Positions 4,731 to 6,623 of a stretch of DNA of 6,623 bases are shown here, one piece after another; positions within the stretch are counted from its first letter, which is position 1; each line of letters begins with the position of its first letter. The DNA is taken from the NCBI GenBank assembly GCA_003136335.1, contig PLEA01000496.1:1-6623 (forward strand). Direction: 5' to 3'. The stretch is from Acidobacteriaceae bacterium. GTDB taxonomy: Bacteria > Acidobacteriota > Terriglobia > Terriglobales > SbA1. Under the pieces are notes generated by a model. It was given only the letters and a program-made list of their open reading frames with translations. It was not told the DNA's origin and did no database searches. The position numbers and the translations under genes were made by a program.

Positions 4731-5945
4731 ATGTCCATGAAAACTAAAGCAGTGGTTCTCGTCACCTCTTTTGCCGTATTACTGTTCGTCGTTGTGGGTT
4801 CGCTGGGAGGCGTGCACGCCTCCTCCAACGACGGCTCTTACCGTCAACTGCAGGTTTACAGTGAAGTGCTCTCGCGCGTGCGCAGTGAGTACGTGGAAGA
4901 GCCCAACATCCCCAAGGTGACGGACGGCGCGCTGCATGGACTTCTCGAATCGCTAGACTCCAACTCCAGCTACATGTCGGCGGATGCCTACAAGGCTTAT
5001 AAGACCCACAAGTCAGAAGCCAAGGGCGGAATCGGCGCCGTGATCTCGAAGCGCTTTGGTTACGCCGCGGTCGTCGACGTGTTGCCCGGCTCGCCGGCTG
5101 AGAAGGCGGGGATTGAGCAAACCGATATCTTCGAATCGATTGAGGGGCAAAGCACGCGGGAAATGTCGCTGCCTGAGATCAAGAGCATGCTTGCCGGCAC
5201 GCCGGGATCCACGCTGAATGTTGCCGTAGTCCGCGCGCGCAAGGCAGAGCCGCAGAAAGTTGTGATCACGCGCGATATCGTGAGCATCCCTCCGGTAGCC
5301 GACAAGATGATGGAAGACGGGATCGGCTATGTAAAAGTTGAAGCCCTGACCAAAGGCAAGACTCAAGAAATTGCTTCGAAGATCAAGTCGCTGGAGCAGT
5401 CGGGAGCGAAGAAGATTCTGCTCGATCTGCGAAACTGCGCCGAGGGGGACGAGAACGAAGGCGTCGCGGCGGCGAACCTGTTCCTCAATCACGGAACTAT
5501 TACTTACTTGCAGGGACAGAAATTTCCGCGACAGGCCTTCAATGCCGATCCCGCCAAAGCGATCACCACCCTTCCGGTCGCTGTTCTGGTAAACCGGGGA
5601 ACCTCCGGCGCGGCTGAGATTGTGGCGGCTGCGATTCTGGAGAACGCACGCGGCGACGTTGTCGGCGATAAGACGTTTGGCGACGGCTCGGTGCAGAAAA
5701 CCATTGACCTTCCCGATGGCGGCGCGTTGATCCTCTCCATCGCAAAATACTATTCACCCAGCGGCAAAGCCATTCAAGACTCGGCGATCACGCCCAACGT
5801 TTTGGTGGCGGATGCCACGGACGATTCCGTCGGTCCGGACGACGAAGACACCACGGCCACTCCGGATCAGGAAGCCAAGCCCAAGAATCCAGTGGATGAT
5901 CAGCTGAACAAGGCCGTAGAAGTTCTGAAGAGTCGAGCCAGCTAG
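4731..5945 (+). CDS. Exported PDZ / S41 (C-terminal-processing protease) family protein, probably catalytically inactive
   Basis: This 404-residue protein has the CtpA/Prc layout. A signal peptide or anchor spans residues 1-30 (MKTK then VVLVTSFAVLLFVVVGSLGG, possible VHA cleavage at 30). A helical N-terminal region (36-95, YVEEPN...LHGLLESLD...YM) is followed by a PDZ domain (about 98-168, with GSPAEKAGI) and an S41 core (about 195-360), then an acidic low-complexity tail. Family members cut proteins near their C-termini in the periplasm using a Ser-Lys pair. Here the NxGSAS*AS-E motif reads NRGTSGAAEI, so the serine position is G293. The FGK*GxVQ motif reads FGDGSVQ, so the lysine is D318. 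The 25-residue spacing matches the known Ser-to-Lys spacing, so the alignment needs no gap; Q322 is kept. The upstream LRNNPGG motif is also altered (LRNCAEG, 234-239). A pseudoprotease, chaperone or scaffold role is inferred; S292 acting one position early is a less likely alternative. A second ATG at 4737 could be the real start. Confidence 0.92.
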   Translation: MSMKTKAVVLVTSFAVLLFVVVGSLGGVHASSNDGSYRQLQVYSEVLSRVRSEYVEEPNIPKVTDGALHGLLESLDSNSSYMSADAYKAYKTHKSEAKGGIGAVISKRFGYAAVVDVLPGSPAEKAGIEQTDIFESIEGQSTREMSLPEIKSMLAGTPGSTLNVAVVRARKAEPQKVVITRDIVSIPPVADKMMEDGIGYVKVEALTKGKTQEIASKIKSLEQSGAKKILLDLRNCAEGDENEGVAAANLFLNHGTITYLQGQKFPRQAFNADPAKAITTLPVAVLVNRGTSGAAEIVAAAILENARGDVVGDKTFGDGSVQKTIDLPDGGALILSIAKYYSPSGKAIQDSAITPNVLVADATDDSVGPDDEDTTATPDQEAKPKNPVDDQLNKAVEVLKSRAS

Positions 5946-5953
5946 AGGCAAGA

Positions 5954-6008
5954 AGCAGATTCCTCGGTTCCCGTCGCTTTCGCTCCGGCCGCCCCCGGAA
6001 TGACAGGA
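5954..6008. repeat. Possible short dispersed intergenic repeat
   Basis: Directly after the S41 stop lies GCAGATTCCTCGG, then TTTCGCTCCGG and CCGGAATGACAGG. The order AGATTCCTCG...TTCGCTCCGG...GGAATGACA matches a short intergenic element that I recall recurring in acidobacterial and other soil-bacterial genomes. This is the only copy in the window, so the claim is memory-based. It lies before the terminator and so may be transcribed with the S41 gene. Confidence 0.35.
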
Positions 6009-6021
6009 TAAATTAGATTTG

Positions 6022-6053
6022 ATCGCGCGCCCACGGGAGCGCGATTTTCTTTT
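6022..6053 (+). terminator. Rho-independent terminator after the S41-family gene
   Basis: ATCGCGC (6022-6028) and GCGCGAT (6039-6045) form a perfect 7-bp GC-rich stem around a 10-base loop that can itself pair CCC with GGG. The stem is followed immediately by TTTCTTTT (6046-6053). It sits 77 bases after the S41 stop, so that gene should end its transcript here and the PBP gene should have its own promoter. Confidence 0.85.
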
Positions 6054-6100
6054 GCGAGCAAAACGCGTGCCCAAGAACGTGCCGAAGAAGCCCACGCGAA

Positions 6101-6109
6101 TGCTATCCT
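6101..6109 (+). promoter_or_regulatory. Candidate extended -10 promoter for the PBP gene, near-leaderless
   Basis: TGCTATCCT fits an extended -10 element (TGn followed by TATCCT). No -35 hexamer stands out upstream. Transcription would start near 6116, leaving only about eight bases before the ATG at 6124 and no Shine-Dalgarno sequence, so initiation would be almost leaderless. A promoter is required here because the terminator at 6022-6053 isolates this gene from the one before. Confidence 0.35.
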
Positions 6110-6123
6110 GACTTCGACTCCCC

Positions 6124-6623
6124 ATGATCTCTCTCTACGAAACTCTTCCCCCGGTGGAAATCGGCGGGCGCAGGCTGGTGGGCCGCGTGCTCTTCGGCCT
6201 GCTTGTGCTGATTTCAATCCTCGTGGGAGCGACCGCTGGGTTGTTGCTGGTCTACACCACGGACCTGCCGCAGGTCGATGCGCTGGAAGCTTACCGTCCC
6301 AGTTCCATCACCGAACTCTATGACGATCATGAGCGGGTGATTGGATCGTTCGCGCTGCAACGCCGCGTAGTGGCGAGCTACGACGATTTCCCTCCGGTCT
6401 TGCGCGATGCCCTGGTCTCGATCGAAGACAAAGATTTCTACCGGCACTCCGGAATCAACTTCTGGCGGATCATGGGCGCGGCTTATCGCGACCTTACCTC
6501 GGGCGGCCGGCTGCAAGGAGCCTCGACGCTGACCATGCAGTTGGCGCGCAATCTTTTCCTCTCGCCGGACCGGTCGTTCCATCGCAAAGTGCAGGAAACG
6601 ATGTTGGCCATCCAGATCGAGCG
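6124..6623 (+). CDS. Class A penicillin-binding protein, PBP1A type (N-terminal part, runs off the window)
   Basis: The first 166 residues of a peptidoglycan synthase are present. A short cytoplasmic tail (1-18) is followed by one membrane helix (about 19-44, RVLFGLLVLISILVG region), then the start of the GT51 glycosyltransferase domain, which polymerises lipid II into glycan strands on the outer face of the membrane. Motif 1 is IEDKDFYRHSG (100-110) with catalytic E101. Motif 2 is QGASTLTMQLARNLF (131-145), with GAST and TMQ where most homologues read GGST and TQQ. Motif 3 starts at RKVQE (154-158). The transpeptidase domain expected in class A proteins lies beyond the edge, so a monofunctional glycosyltransferase is not strictly excluded. 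The PRSSITELYDDHE-like lead-in before motif 1 (here YRPSSITELYDDHERVIGSF) favours PBP1A. The ATG at 6124 gives a sensible tail plus helix. No Shine-Dalgarno sequence is visible. Confidence 0.93.
   Translation, partial: MISLYETLPPVEIGGRRLVGRVLFGLLVLISILVGATAGLLLVYTTDLPQVDALEAYRPSSITELYDDHERVIGSFALQRRVVASYDDFPPVLRDALVSIEDKDFYRHSGINFWRIMGAAYRDLTSGGRLQGASTLTMQLARNLFLSPDRSFHRKVQETMLAIQIE

Noticed and set aside
5013..5492. 159-residue minus-strand open frame inside the S41-family gene
   Set aside because: It lies wholly opposite a clear PDZ/S41 coding sequence, and its Arg/Leu-rich composition is typical of a shadow frame.
1..6623. CRISPR array, tRNA, rRNA, IS element or phage genes
   Set aside because: No regularly spaced repeats, cloverleaf or CCA-type ends, transposase motifs or terminal inverted repeats of IS type were seen.

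Overview
The window looks like chromosomal DNA of a GC-rich Gram-negative bacterium. Protein style points to Acidobacteriota, probably Terriglobia: a receiver protein starting MALRCLLFSSDEGT, a GT51 penicillin-binding protein with a GASTLTMQL motif, and an S41-like periplasmic protein. This placement comes from remembered family resemblance, not a search. No tRNA, rRNA, CRISPR array, transposase or phage gene was seen.

Left third (1-1073): a graveyard of damaged genes. The signal-peptide end of an exported protein leaves the window leftwards (104 to 1). Facing it is a vapBC toxin-antitoxin locus broken by at least two frameshifts, with two perfect palindromes in front of it, one covering the antitoxin start codon. 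Next, on the minus strand, come the 3' end of a small soluble protein gene and the 5' end of a membrane protein gene, joined out of frame as if the DNA between them had been deleted. The membrane fragment sits just downstream of an intact FAD-dependent amine or amino-acid oxidoreductase gene (2369 to 1074).

Middle and right (2370-6623): after a divergent spacer holding a possible dispersed repeat, three plus-strand genes follow, all acting at the cell envelope. The first is a 643-residue protein with a cytoplasmic response-regulator receiver domain, a single central membrane helix, a long proline/alanine-rich periplasmic stretch and a C-terminal TonB domain. The second is an exported PDZ/S41 (C-terminal-processing protease) family protein whose serine and lysine catalytic positions are Gly and Asp, so it is probably a pseudoprotease. 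It has a consensus -10 box upstream and a clear intrinsic terminator downstream. The third, cut by the window end, is a class A penicillin-binding protein (PBP1A type) with its glycosyltransferase motifs in place.

The most unusual items are the receiver-TonB fusion, which would couple a phosphorylation input to a TonB-like envelope element, and the apparently dead S41 protein next to it. A functional link among the three envelope genes is only suggested by adjacency; the spacers of about 180-230 bp and the terminator indicate separate transcription units.
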